A program made the translations under genes and the position numbers. From assembly GCF_001612885.1 (NCBI RefSeq), contig NZ_BDBH01000012.1, forward strand, positions 124,001-188,000: a stretch of 64,000 nucleotides of DNA, in the 5' to 3' direction. The stretch's first letter is position 1. Each line of letters starts with the position of its first letter. This document shows, in pieces, positions 8,635 through 16,463 of this stretch. The DNA comes from Nocardia harenae NBRC 108248 (lineage in GTDB: Bacteria; Actinomycetota; Actinomycetes; Mycobacteriales; Mycobacteriaceae). The notes beneath the pieces are model-generated. The model was not told the DNA's origin and searched no databases. It saw only the letters and a list, made by a program, of their open reading frames with translations.

Positions 8635-9522
8635 ATGTCTGCTGAGAGATCCGGCCGTGTCCGCGCGGTCATCGGCTGCGCCGTGCTTGCGGCGGCCGCC
8701 CTGCTCACCTCGTGCGCGACCGGTACGAACGTCTCCGGGACCGACGAGACCACCATCACCGAGGCCGCGGCCCGCACCGAGCAGCACGACCTGTCGTACG
8801 CGCTGCCCGGCACGCTCGCCGCCGACTTCGCCGAACTCCAGGCGAGCACCAGGGGCTCGATCGGGCTGGCGGCCATGCCGGTCGGCGGCACCTCGGCGCT
8901 GAGCTTCGGCACCTGGAGCACCGGCCCGGCCTGGTCGACCATGAAGGTCCCGCTGGTGCTCGCCGCGCAGCGCAAGGCGCCCGGAACCAATACCTACGCC
9001 GCCACCGCCGCGATCACCGAGTCCGACAACACCGCGGCGGACGCGCTCTGGCAGTCGCTCGGGCCGGCGCCGGAGGCGGCCGCCGCGGTCGAGGCGGTGC
9101 TGCGCGAGGGCGGCGACACCGTCACCACGGTGCCCGCCACCCGCCCGCGCGCCGAGCACTCGGCCCTCGGCCAGACCGAGTGGAGCCTGGCCGACCAGGT
9201 GAAGTTCGCCGCCAAGCTGCCCTGCTTGAGCGGCGCGGCCGGGGTCACCTCGCTGATGGCGGAGATCGTGCCCGCGCACCGGTGGGGGATGGGCAGCATC
9301 GCAGGCGCCGACTTCAAGGGCGGCTGGGGCCCCGACCTCGACGGTGACTACCTGGTGCGCCAATTCGGCCTGGTGGACGGGGTTTCCGGGCAGGTCGCGG
9401 TGGCCTTCGCGGCCAAGCCGGAGTCCGGCGCCTTCAACGACGGCATGATCACCCTGAACCGGATGGCCGCGTTGCTCGCGGCGCACCTGAAGGAGCTGCC
9501 CAGCGGCAAGTGCAGGCGCTGA
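8635..9522 (+). CDS. Serine hydrolase lipoprotein, beta-lactamase/PBP-like fold
   Basis: 295-aa exported lipoprotein. The signal peptide ends in a lipobox (AALLTSCATG). The mature part shows the active-site triad of penicillin-recognising enzymes: SxxK as WSTMKVPLVL, SDN as TESDNTAADAL, and KGG in DFKGGWG at the place of the usual KTG. The omega-loop EPELN of true class A beta-lactamases is not visible, so it is more likely a peptidase or esterase-like relative than a resistance enzyme. ATG at 8635 follows GTCGAGGA and places the charged residues correctly before the hydrophobic core; upstream in-frame codons are unlikely to be used. It lies 69 bp upstream of pfkA. Confidence 0.82.
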   Translation: MSAERSGRVRAVIGCAVLAAAALLTSCATGTNVSGTDETTITEAAARTEQHDLSYALPGTLAADFAELQASTRGSIGLAAMPVGGTSALSFGTWSTGPAWSTMKVPLVLAAQRKAPGTNTYAATAAITESDNTAADALWQSLGPAPEAAAAVEAVLREGGDTVTTVPATRPRAEHSALGQTEWSLADQVKFAAKLPCLSGAAGVTSLMAEIVPAHRWGMGSIAGADFKGGWGPDLDGDYLVRQFGLVDGVSGQVAVAFAAKPESGAFNDGMITLNRMAALLAAHLKELPSGKCRR

Positions 9523-9591
9523 CACCCCCGTTACCCAGGGTTCACGGGGGCGGAGCAGCACCGGATGACGCTGCGGGGGAAGATGAACGCC

Positions 9592-10626
9592 ATGCGCATC
9601 GGAGTCTTGACCGGAGGCGGGGACTGTCCGGGACTGAACGCCGTGATCCGAGCCGTCGTTCGCACCGCGAACGGCCGCTACGGGGACGCGGTCGTCGGCT
9701 TCCAGGACGGCTGGCGCGGGCTATTGGAGGACCGCAAGATCGTCATCCAGAACGACGACCGCACCGACCGGCTGCTCACCAAGGGCGGCACCATCCTCGG
9801 CACCGCTCGCACCAACCCGGACGTGCTGCTCGCCGGGCTCGGGCAGATCAAGCGGACCCTGGACGACAACGGCGTCGAGGCGCTCATTCCGATCGGCGGC
9901 GAGGGCACCCTGACCGCCGCCAGCTGGCTCTCCGACGAGGGCGTCCCCGTGGTCGGGGTGCCCAAGACCATCGACAACGACATCGACTGCACCGACGTCA
10001 CCTTCGGCCACGACACCGCGCTCTCCATCGCCACCGAGGCCATCGACCGGCTGCACACCACCGCGGAATCGCACCAGCGCGTCATGCTCGTCGAGGTCAT
10101 GGGCAGGCACGCGGGCTGGATCGCCATCAACGCGGGCGTCGCGGCGGGCGCGCACCTCACCCTGGTCCCGGAGGAGCCGTTCGACGTGGCCGAGGTCTGC
10201 GCCATGATCAAGCGCCGCTTCCAGCGCGGCGACAAGCACTTCATCTGCGTGGTCGCCGAGGGCTCGCACCCGGCCGAGGACTCCGGCTTCGCGCTGCGCG
10301 CGGGCGGCATCGACGAGTTCGGGCACGAGCGCTTCACCGGCGTGGCGCAGCAGCTCGGCGCCGAGATCGAGCGGCGCATCGGCAAGGAGGTGCGCACCAC
10401 CGTGCTCGGCCACGTGCAGCGCGGCGGCAGCCCGACCCCCTACGACCGGGTGCTCGCCACCCGCTTCGGGCTGCACGCCGCCGAGGCGGTGCACGCAGGC
10501 CGATTCGGCCAGATGGTGGCGCTGCGCGGCACCGCCATCGACCTGGTGCCGCTGGCCGAAGCGACCAAGCAGCTCAAGCGGGTTCCGGCCGATCGCTACC
10601 GGGAGGCCGAGGCTTTCTTCGGCTGA
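9592..10626 (+). CDS. pfkA: 6-phosphofructokinase
   Basis: Phosphorylates fructose 6-phosphate to fructose 1,6-bisphosphate in glycolysis. 344 aa from the ATG that gives MRIGVLTGGGDCPG, the N-terminus of actinobacterial PfkA; ATG codons at 9565 and 9583 would add nine or three residues. Key motifs: GGEGTLTAA, PKTIDNDIDCTDVTFG (catalytic Asp in TIDND), MGRHAGWIA and HVQRGGSPTPYDR. In this subgroup the residue after GGE separates phosphate donors: Gly as here goes with ATP, while Asp goes with pyrophosphate, so ATP use is expected. In M. tuberculosis pfkA lies between gatA and gatB; here gatB follows after two inserted genes and gatA is not in the immediate 5' flank. Confidence 0.95.
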   Translation: MRIGVLTGGGDCPGLNAVIRAVVRTANGRYGDAVVGFQDGWRGLLEDRKIVIQNDDRTDRLLTKGGTILGTARTNPDVLLAGLGQIKRTLDDNGVEALIPIGGEGTLTAASWLSDEGVPVVGVPKTIDNDIDCTDVTFGHDTALSIATEAIDRLHTTAESHQRVMLVEVMGRHAGWIAINAGVAAGAHLTLVPEEPFDVAEVCAMIKRRFQRGDKHFICVVAEGSHPAEDSGFALRAGGIDEFGHERFTGVAQQLGAEIERRIGKEVRTTVLGHVQRGGSPTPYDRVLATRFGLHAAEAVHAGRFGQMVALRGTAIDLVPLAEATKQLKRVPADRYREAEAFFG

Positions 10627-10690
10627 GCGCCCAGGGGGCTTGGCGGACCGGGGGCTGCGCGCGGGTGCCGGTGCCGTTAGCCTGTCCGCC

Positions 10691-11134
10691 ATGGTCGATC
10701 TGCGTGTGGACGAACTTCCGGCGGCGGCCGCGGCGGTGCTGCGGCGCCGTGCCAAGGCCGACGGACGCTCGCCGGAGCAGCACGTCCGCCAGGAACTGCT
10801 CGCGCTGGCGCGCCGCCGGGTCCCGATCGACGGGGTGGTGGAGTTCCGCGCCGAGCGCGGCGTGCCGGAGCCGAGCCTCGCCGAGCCGGACGCCGTCGCG
10901 CTGTGGCGCGATCACGACCTGCCCACCGAGGCGGTCGCGGTCTTCGCCAGGCGGGCCGAGGCCGCCGGGGTGCCGCTCGGCGAGTACGTCCGGCAGGAGC
11001 TGATCGGCGTCGCCCGGCGCGGCACCGTCGCCGACGCGCTGCTGGAGTTCGCCGAGGTGCAGGAGCGGGATCCGTCGCTGCGGATGGGCATGGACGAGAT
11101 CGCCGCCTCGATCGCGTACGCCCGCGGGCTCTGA
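10691..11134 (+). CDS. Tandem ribbon-helix-helix-like protein, antitoxin-like
   Basis: 147-aa protein that I read as an internal duplication. Residues about 3-40 (LRVDELPAAAAAVLRRRAKADGRSPEQHVRQELLALARR, given as one domain) and about 76-113 (LPTEAVAVFARRAEAAGVPLGEYVRQELIGVARR) share the pattern of a short strand, helix, turn and a second helix ending in VRQEL. This resembles FitA-type ribbon-helix-helix antitoxins, which bind DNA as dimers. No PIN-domain or other toxin gene is next to it, so it may be an orphan regulator. ATG at 10691 was chosen because the domain starts immediately after it. The DNA-binding role is inferred from the pattern only. Confidence 0.72.
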   Translation: MVDLRVDELPAAAAAVLRRRAKADGRSPEQHVRQELLALARRRVPIDGVVEFRAERGVPEPSLAEPDAVALWRDHDLPTEAVAVFARRAEAAGVPLGEYVRQELIGVARRGTVADALLEFAEVQERDPSLRMGMDEIAASIAYARGL

Positions 11135-11186
11135 CGCGGCGCGCCCGGCAGCCCGCGACGCTCGCCCGCGGCGTCCGCGGCCGGGT

Positions 11187-12575
11187 ATGACTGGAGGTAT
11201 GCGCGATCGACGGCTGCTCCCGATAGTCCTGCTCGCGATCCTCGCCCTGGTCGCCGGGTGCGCCGCCGACAGCGCGGACGCACCGGCCGACCCGGTGGCG
11301 GGGGAGTGGCACGGCTCGATCGAGGTGCCGGGGCAGCCGCTGCCCATCGGCATCACCTTCGCCGACGGCGGCGGCACCATCGACATTCCGGTGCAGGGCG
11401 TCCAGGACGCGCCGCTCACCGAGGTCACGACCGATCCCGCCGACGTCGGTTTCACGCTCCGGAACATTCCGGGTGATCCGGTGTTCAAGGGCCGCTACGC
11501 CGACGACCGGATCACCGGCGACTTCACCCAGGCCGGGCAGACCTTCCCGCTCGACCTGGAGCGCGGCCCGCTGCCGCCCGCCGCCCGGCCGCAGGAGCCG
11601 AAGCCGCCCTTCCCGTACCGCTCCGAGGACGTCGGCTACCCGAGCGGCGACATCACCGTGGCAGGCACCCTGACGCTGCCGGAGGGTGCGGGCCCCTTCC
11701 CGGCCGTGCAGCTCATCACCGGCAGCGGCCCGCAGGACCGCAACGAAGAGCTCATGGGACACAAGGTCTTCCTGGTCATCGCCGATGCCCTGACCCGCGC
11801 CGGGTACGCCGTGCTGCGCACCGACGACCGCGGCGTCGGCGGCACCGGGGGCGACCTGAGCGCGGCCACCTACGACGTGCTCGCCGACGATGTCGCCGCG
11901 GGCACCGCCTTCCTGCGCGGCCGGTCGGAGATCGATCCGGGCCGGATCGGGCTCTTCGGGCACAGCGAGGGCGGGTACCTCGCGCCGCTGGCCGCCTCGA
12001 AGCAGGGCGATCAGATCGACTTCCTGGTGCTCATGGCCGGGCCGTCGGTGCCGGGGCGGGATGTGCTGATCGAGCAGAACGGGCTGCTGCTCGCCGCGGC
12101 GGGCGCCACCCCGGAGGAGGCGCGGGCGCAGCAGGAGTACGTCGCCGAGTGGTCGGCGCTGCTGGTCGCAGGCGACCTCGCCGGGGCGCGGGCCGCCACC
12201 GAGCGGCAGGAGGCGTCGCTGCCGCCGGAGCAGCGCAGCGCCCCTGCCGTGCTCGACGCCCAGGAGTCGCCGGTCATGCGGGCCTTCCTCGGCTACGACC
12301 CGGCGCCCGCGCTGCGCGCCGTCCGGGTGCCGACGCTGGCCGTCTTCGGCGGCAAGGACCTGCAGGTGCCGCCGGCCCAGAGCGAGCAGCCCATGCGCGA
12401 CCTGCTCGCGGGCGCGCCCGACCCCACCGTGCACACCTTCCCCGGGCTGAACCACCTGCTGCAGCCCGCGAACACCGGCTCACCCTCGGAGTACGCGACC
12501 ATCGAGACCACGATCGATCCGGCCGCGCTCGGCTACCTGACCGACTGGCTGACCACCCGGATTCCGCCGCGCTGA
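11187..12575 (+). CDS. Alpha/beta-hydrolase lipoprotein
   Basis: 462-aa secreted lipoprotein: signal LLPIVLLAILALVAGC with lipobox cysteine. Residues about 30-135 form a small beta-rich domain of unknown role (EWHGSIEVPGQPLPIGITF). The C-terminal alpha/beta-hydrolase domain (about 150-460) has the oxyanion region LITGSGPQDRNEE, the nucleophile elbow GHSEGG, an acid in FGGKDLQVPP and the final His in LNHLL. It belongs to the S9-like alpha/beta-hydrolases such as those annotated 'alpha/beta hydrolase family, DUF3887-like'; the substrate is unknown. ATG at 11187 or 11199 are both possible; the latter has GGAGG only one base upstream, too close to be its ribosome site. Confidence 0.85.
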   Translation: MTGGMRDRRLLPIVLLAILALVAGCAADSADAPADPVAGEWHGSIEVPGQPLPIGITFADGGGTIDIPVQGVQDAPLTEVTTDPADVGFTLRNIPGDPVFKGRYADDRITGDFTQAGQTFPLDLERGPLPPAARPQEPKPPFPYRSEDVGYPSGDITVAGTLTLPEGAGPFPAVQLITGSGPQDRNEELMGHKVFLVIADALTRAGYAVLRTDDRGVGGTGGDLSAATYDVLADDVAAGTAFLRGRSEIDPGRIGLFGHSEGGYLAPLAASKQGDQIDFLVLMAGPSVPGRDVLIEQNGLLLAAAGATPEEARAQQEYVAEWSALLVAGDLAGARAATERQEASLPPEQRSAPAVLDAQESPVMRAFLGYDPAPALRAVRVPTLAVFGGKDLQVPPAQSEQPMRDLLAGAPDPTVHTFPGLNHLLQPANTGSPSEYATIETTIDPAALGYLTDWLTTRIPPR

Positions 12576-12594
12576 GCTTATTTAGACTGGGCGC

Positions 12595-14100
12595 ATGAGC
12601 GCACCAACGGTCGATCTGCTGGACTACGCCGACGTCCTCGCCCGCTTCGAGCCGGTGCTCGGCATGGAGGTCCACGTCGAGCTGTCCACCGCGACCAAGA
12701 TGTTCTGCGGCTGCCCCACCGACTTCGGCGCCGAGCCGAACACCCAGGTGTGCCCGGTGTGCCTCGGGCTGCCCGGCGCGCTGCCGGTGGTGAACCAGCG
12801 GGCGGTGGAGTCGGCGATCCGCATCGGGCTCGCGCTGAACTGCACGATCACGCCGTGGGGGCGGTTCGCCAGGAAGAACTACTTCTACCCGGACCAGCCG
12901 AAGAACTACCAGATCAGCCAGTACGACGAGCCGATCGCGCAGCACGGCCACCTGGACGTGCTGCTGGACGACGGCAGCACCTTCCGTGTCGATATCGAAC
13001 GCGCGCACATGGAGGAGGACACCGGCAAGTCGCTGCACGTCGGCGGCGCCACCGGGCGGATCCACGGCGCCAGCCACTCGCTGCTCGACTACAACAGGGC
13101 CGGGGTGCCGCTCATCGAGATCGTCACCAAGCCGATCACCGGGGCCGGGGAGCGCGCCCCCGAGGTGGCGAGGGCGTACGTCACCGCGCTGCGTACCCTG
13201 CTGAAATCACTCGACGTCTCCGATGTGCGGATGGACCAGGGCTCGCTGCGCTGCGACGCCAATGTCTCGCTCATGCCGATCGGCGCCGCGGTCTTCGGCA
13301 CCCGCACCGAGACCAAGAACGTGAACTCGCTGCGCAGCGTCGAGGTCGCCGTGCGCTACGAGATGCGCAGGCAAGCCGCGGTGCTCACCGGCGGCGGCGA
13401 GATCGTCCAGGAGACCAGGCACTTCCTGGAGGCCGATGGCACCACCTCGCCGGGCCGCCGCAAGGAGACCGCCGAGGACTACCGCTACTTCCCCGAGCCC
13501 GACCTGGAGCCGATCGCGCCGGACGCCGCGTGGGTCGAGCGGCTGCGCAGCACCATCCCGGAGTACCCGTGGCTGCGCCGGGCCCGCATCCAGTCCGACT
13601 GGGGGCTCTCCGACGAGGTCATGCGCGACCTGGTGAACGCGGGCGCGCTCGATCTCATCATCGCCACCGTCGACGCGGGCGCCCCGGTGAACGAGGCGCG
13701 CTCCTGGTGGGTCGCCTACCTCACCGAGAAGGCCAAGGAGCGCGGGGTCGCGCTGGACGAGCTGCCCATCACCCCGGCCCAGGTGGCCGCCGTGATCGGG
13801 CTGGTCGAGGCCAAGACGGTGAACAACAAGGTGGCCAAGCAGGTCGTCGACCTCGTGCTCGACGGCGCGGGCGAGCCCGCCGCCATCGTCGAGGCCAAGG
13901 GGCTCGGCATGGTCAGCGACGAGAGCGCGCTGCAGGCCGAGGTCGATAAGGCGCTGGCCGCCAACCCGGATATCGCCGACAAGATCCGCGCCGGGAAGGT
14001 GCAGGCGGCGGGCAAGATCGTCGGCGACGTCATGAAGGCGACGCGCGGGCAGGCGGATGCCGCCCGGGTCCGCGAACTCGTCCTCGCCGCCTGCGCCTGA
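12595..14100 (+). CDS. gatB: Aspartyl/glutamyl-tRNA amidotransferase subunit B
   Basis: Subunit B of the GatCAB complex, which converts Glu-tRNA(Gln) to Gln-tRNA(Gln) (and Asp-tRNA(Asn) where relevant). 501 aa, full length. The N-terminal kinase-like catalytic domain has GMEVHVELSTATKMFC, the zinc-ligand cysteines FCGCPTDFG and CPVCLGLPG, and the conserved NYFYPDQPKNYQISQYDEPI-type segment. The C-terminal YqeY-like tail domain ends with GKVMKATRGQADAARV-type sequence. The gene starts ATG at 12595, 20 bp after the hydrolase. gltX and the tRNA-Gln that supply its substrate lie 28 kb downstream on the same strand. Confidence 0.96.
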   Translation: MSAPTVDLLDYADVLARFEPVLGMEVHVELSTATKMFCGCPTDFGAEPNTQVCPVCLGLPGALPVVNQRAVESAIRIGLALNCTITPWGRFARKNYFYPDQPKNYQISQYDEPIAQHGHLDVLLDDGSTFRVDIERAHMEEDTGKSLHVGGATGRIHGASHSLLDYNRAGVPLIEIVTKPITGAGERAPEVARAYVTALRTLLKSLDVSDVRMDQGSLRCDANVSLMPIGAAVFGTRTETKNVNSLRSVEVAVRYEMRRQAAVLTGGGEIVQETRHFLEADGTTSPGRRKETAEDYRYFPEPDLEPIAPDAAWVERLRSTIPEYPWLRRARIQSDWGLSDEVMRDLVNAGALDLIIATVDAGAPVNEARSWWVAYLTEKAKERGVALDELPITPAQVAAVIGLVEAKTVNNKVAKQVVDLVLDGAGEPAAIVEAKGLGMVSDESALQAEVDKALAANPDIADKIRAGKVQAAGKIVGDVMKATRGQADAARVRELVLAACA

Positions 14101-14108
14101 GCCGGATC

Positions 14109-14144
14109 GGGGGTCCGGGGGCTCGGCCCCCGGGAACCCCCCTT
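14109..14144 (+). terminator. Terminator-like stem-loop after gatB
   Basis: Nested GC-rich hairpin: GGGGGTCCGGGGGC, a short TCG loop, then GCCCCCGG and CCCCCC, followed by TTT. It lies between the convergent gatB and the LppZ-like gene and could serve both. Confidence 0.6.
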
Positions 14145-14152
14145 TCCGGACG

Positions 14153-15256
14153 CTAGTCCGGGCCACCCCCACCACCGGCGGGCGGCGGAATCCGGACGAC
14201 CCGGTCGTCATTGGGCCCCGGCTGCCCGCCGTCCTTGTTGATGGTCCCGACCCACACGGCGCCATCGGGCCCCGGCGTCGCCCCGTTCAACCGCCCGTAC
14301 TTGTCCTGGACGAAGATCGTCGGTGCCGTCGTCACGGCCCGCGAGGCGGGATCCGCCGTGATCAGCGCCAGCGCCCTGGCATTGCTGAGCGCGACCGCGA
14401 CCCCGTCGGCGGTGGTCGCGCACCCACCGACCCCGGGCCTATCCGGCCAGGTCCACGCGGTGATCGCGGTATTGTCCGGCCCCAGCCGCTGGAGCCGGTC
14501 CTCGGTGGCGGTGCGGTCGGTGACCCACACTCCGTCCACCGCGTCCCGGCACACGTCGCCCGCGGTGCCGATCCCGGCGAGCAGCGTCTCCGGCCGCACC
14601 CCGCCCCCGGAGCGCGGGTTGGTGATGCTCAGCAGCTTGCCGGAGAGCGTGCCCGGCGCCTGCGCTGCGCCCGGATTCCCGGCATCGCCGGTGAGCACGA
14701 GCAACTTCTCCGGGGTCACGAACTCCAGCGCTCCGTGATTGCCGGTGGCCCCCTTCGGAATCCCGGTCAGGATCTCCTTGGGCGGCCCGCCGGCCGCGAT
14801 CCGCACCACCCGGTTGTCCGACCCGGTGGTGATGTAGGCGTAGATCAGCCCGTCCTCCCGGTAGGTGGGGGAGAGCGCGAGGTCGTTGAGCCCGCCGTCC
14901 CCGGAGCCGTCCACGTCGATCCGGGCGATCTCCACCGGGCGCTGCTCCGGCACCACCTTGAGAATGCGCCCGGTGCGCCGCTCCGCCACCAGCGCGCCGT
15001 CGCCGACGGCGACCAGCCCCGCGGTGGGGTCGAGGCAGGTCGCGACGACCGCCGGATCCGGGTCGATGCAGGGCCCGGTCGGCCGCTGCGTCGAGGACGG
15101 TGGCTGCGGCTCGCTCGGCCCGATCTCGGCGCCGCCGAAGGTCGGCTCCGGGGTGAACGGGCTGGACGCGGAGTCGTCGAAGCGGGCGCACCCGGCGAGC
15201 ACGGTCGAGGCGAGCACCAGGCCGAGCGCCACCCGGCCGACGGCAACCACATTCAT
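14153..15256 (-). CDS. lppZ: LppZ-like lipoprotein, glucose/sorbosone dehydrogenase-type beta-propeller
   Basis: 367-aa exported lipoprotein with signal ALGLVLASTVLAGC. After a Pro/Ser-rich linker the body has propeller-type repeats of the PQQ-dependent sugar dehydrogenase family: GLVAVGDGALVAERRTGRI, DGGLNDLALSPTYREDGLIYAY, ATGNHGALEF, GPDGAVWVGTINKDGG. The position beside gatB and divergent from a doxX gene matches M. tuberculosis lppZ (Rv3006), on which the name rests. Whether a quinone cofactor is used cannot be told. ATG at 15256. Confidence 0.85.
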   Translation of the reverse strand: MNVVAVGRVALGLVLASTVLAGCARFDDSASSPFTPEPTFGGAEIGPSEPQPPSSTQRPTGPCIDPDPAVVATCLDPTAGLVAVGDGALVAERRTGRILKVVPEQRPVEIARIDVDGSGDGGLNDLALSPTYREDGLIYAYITTGSDNRVVRIAAGGPPKEILTGIPKGATGNHGALEFVTPEKLLVLTGDAGNPGAAQAPGTLSGKLLSITNPRSGGGVRPETLLAGIGTAGDVCRDAVDGVWVTDRTATEDRLQRLGPDNTAITAWTWPDRPGVGGCATTADGVAVALSNARALALITADPASRAVTTAPTIFVQDKYGRLNGATPGPDGAVWVGTINKDGGQPGPNDDRVVRIPPPAGGGGGPD

Positions 15257-15365
15257 GGTTCAGACGTTACGGAAGAACTTCCCGGCACGCCGCTCCACCC
15301 CCGAACCGGACACACCGCGGGGAACCATCCCGCGCGTCGCCCGATCCGGCCTAGGGTGGACGGTT

Positions 15366-16232
15366 GTGACGGAGAAGTCGAAGGGCGCACCGGATTCCGG
15401 TGACGCCGGCCGGTCGCCCACAGGTCCCCTCCCGCAGACCGGCGCCGTCGGCAATGTCGGCAGCCCCATGGACCAGCACGTGACGCAGGAGTTCGCCCGC
15501 CCGAATCTGGGCAAGGAGGTCCCGCGGACCGACGACGAGCTAGGGCTGGACCCGGACGACCTGCCGAATGCCGAGGCGCGCACCGAGGTGCTGCCCACCA
15601 CCGCGCCGCAGCAGCCGGCCGACGCGACCTACTCCTACGCGAGCATCCCGCCCGCCGCCAACGGCCCCGCCGACCCGGACCGGCTACGCCGCAGCCGCAC
15701 CGGGCACGACCGGCGCGGCACCCTCGATTTCGGGCTCTTCGTCCTGCGCCTGGTGGTCGGCGCGACCTTCGTCTACCACGGCGTGCAGAAGGCGTTCGGC
15801 TGGTTCCACGGGCCCGGCTTCGACGGGACCAAGGATTTCCTGGAGCAGGGCGGGTGGGATCACGCCGGGCTGGCCGCGCCGCTGCTCATCGCCGGGGAGA
15901 TCGGCGGCGGGCTGCTGCTCGTGCTCGGCCTGGCGACGCCGCTCGGCGCGGGCGCCGTGCTCGCTGTGATCCTGGACGCGTGGGCCTTCAAGCAGGGGAT
16001 GTACCCCGGCTTCCAGTACAAGGCCGGGCCCGGTGCGATCGAACTGGAGAGCGTGCTGGCAGGCACCGCCGTCGCGGTACTGCTCACCGGCCCCGGCCGC
16101 TGGTCCCTCGACCGCGGCCGCGGCTGGGCCACCCGCCCCAGCTGGGGCTCGCTCCTCGTGCTCGTCCTCGCCGTCGTCGCAGCGGCCCTGACCTGGTGGT
16201 ACCTGCACGGCGGCAACCCGCTCGCGGTCTGA
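15366..16232 (+). CDS. DoxX family membrane protein with long acidic N-terminus
   Basis: 288-aa membrane protein. The first 120 residues are hydrophilic and Pro/Asp-rich; the DoxX domain follows with four helices: TLDFGLFVLRLVVGATFVYHG, APLLIAGEIGGGLLLVLGLA, TPLGAGAVLAVILDAWAF and LESVLAGTAVAVLLTGPG, plus an extra C-terminal helix (LLVLVLAVVAAALTWWYL). The motif FVYHGVQKAFGWF is the family signature. In M. tuberculosis the syntenic DoxX (Rv3005c) is reported to form a complex with SodA and SseA in oxidative and thiol stress; a similar role is possible here. GTG at 15366 starts the frame; it is divergent from the LppZ-like gene. Confidence 0.85.
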   Translation: MTEKSKGAPDSGDAGRSPTGPLPQTGAVGNVGSPMDQHVTQEFARPNLGKEVPRTDDELGLDPDDLPNAEARTEVLPTTAPQQPADATYSYASIPPAANGPADPDRLRRSRTGHDRRGTLDFGLFVLRLVVGATFVYHGVQKAFGWFHGPGFDGTKDFLEQGGWDHAGLAAPLLIAGEIGGGLLLVLGLATPLGAGAVLAVILDAWAFKQGMYPGFQYKAGPGAIELESVLAGTAVAVLLTGPGRWSLDRGRGWATRPSWGSLLVLVLAVVAAALTWWYLHGGNPLAV

Positions 16233-16427
16233 GCCGCCCGCGCGGGGGTCGCGCGTGCCCGGCGACCGGTCGGCCGCGTTTCCCGGTGCCGACCCGGGTG
16301 TGCGCGTCGCGGTGGCGGCTCGCCCGCTCCGTATCACCCGTTTCCTGCGGGGCCGATGCCGGGCACGCGGTGCGTGGCCGCACGCCGTGCCCGGTGGCAC
16401 CGGCCGCACTCGCGCACGTCGTGCAGA

Positions 16428-16456
16428 ATCGGCGCCCCTCGAGCAGGGGCGCCGAT
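16428..16456. terminator. Perfect 12-bp inverted repeat between doxX and ilvD
   Basis: ATCGGCGCCCCT, five-base loop, AGGGGCGCCGAT. It sits 8 bp past the end of ilvD and about 195 bp past doxX, and probably ends ilvD transcription. Only a weak T-run follows. The rest of the 16233-16463 gap shows nothing recognisable. Confidence 0.6.
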
Positions 16457-16463
16457 CGCGTCC

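Noticed and set aside
8635..9522. Class A beta-lactamase conferring drug resistance
   Set aside because: SxxK and SDN are present but the omega-loop Glu motif is not seen and KTG is KGG; the lipoprotein is better called a penicillin-binding-type hydrolase.
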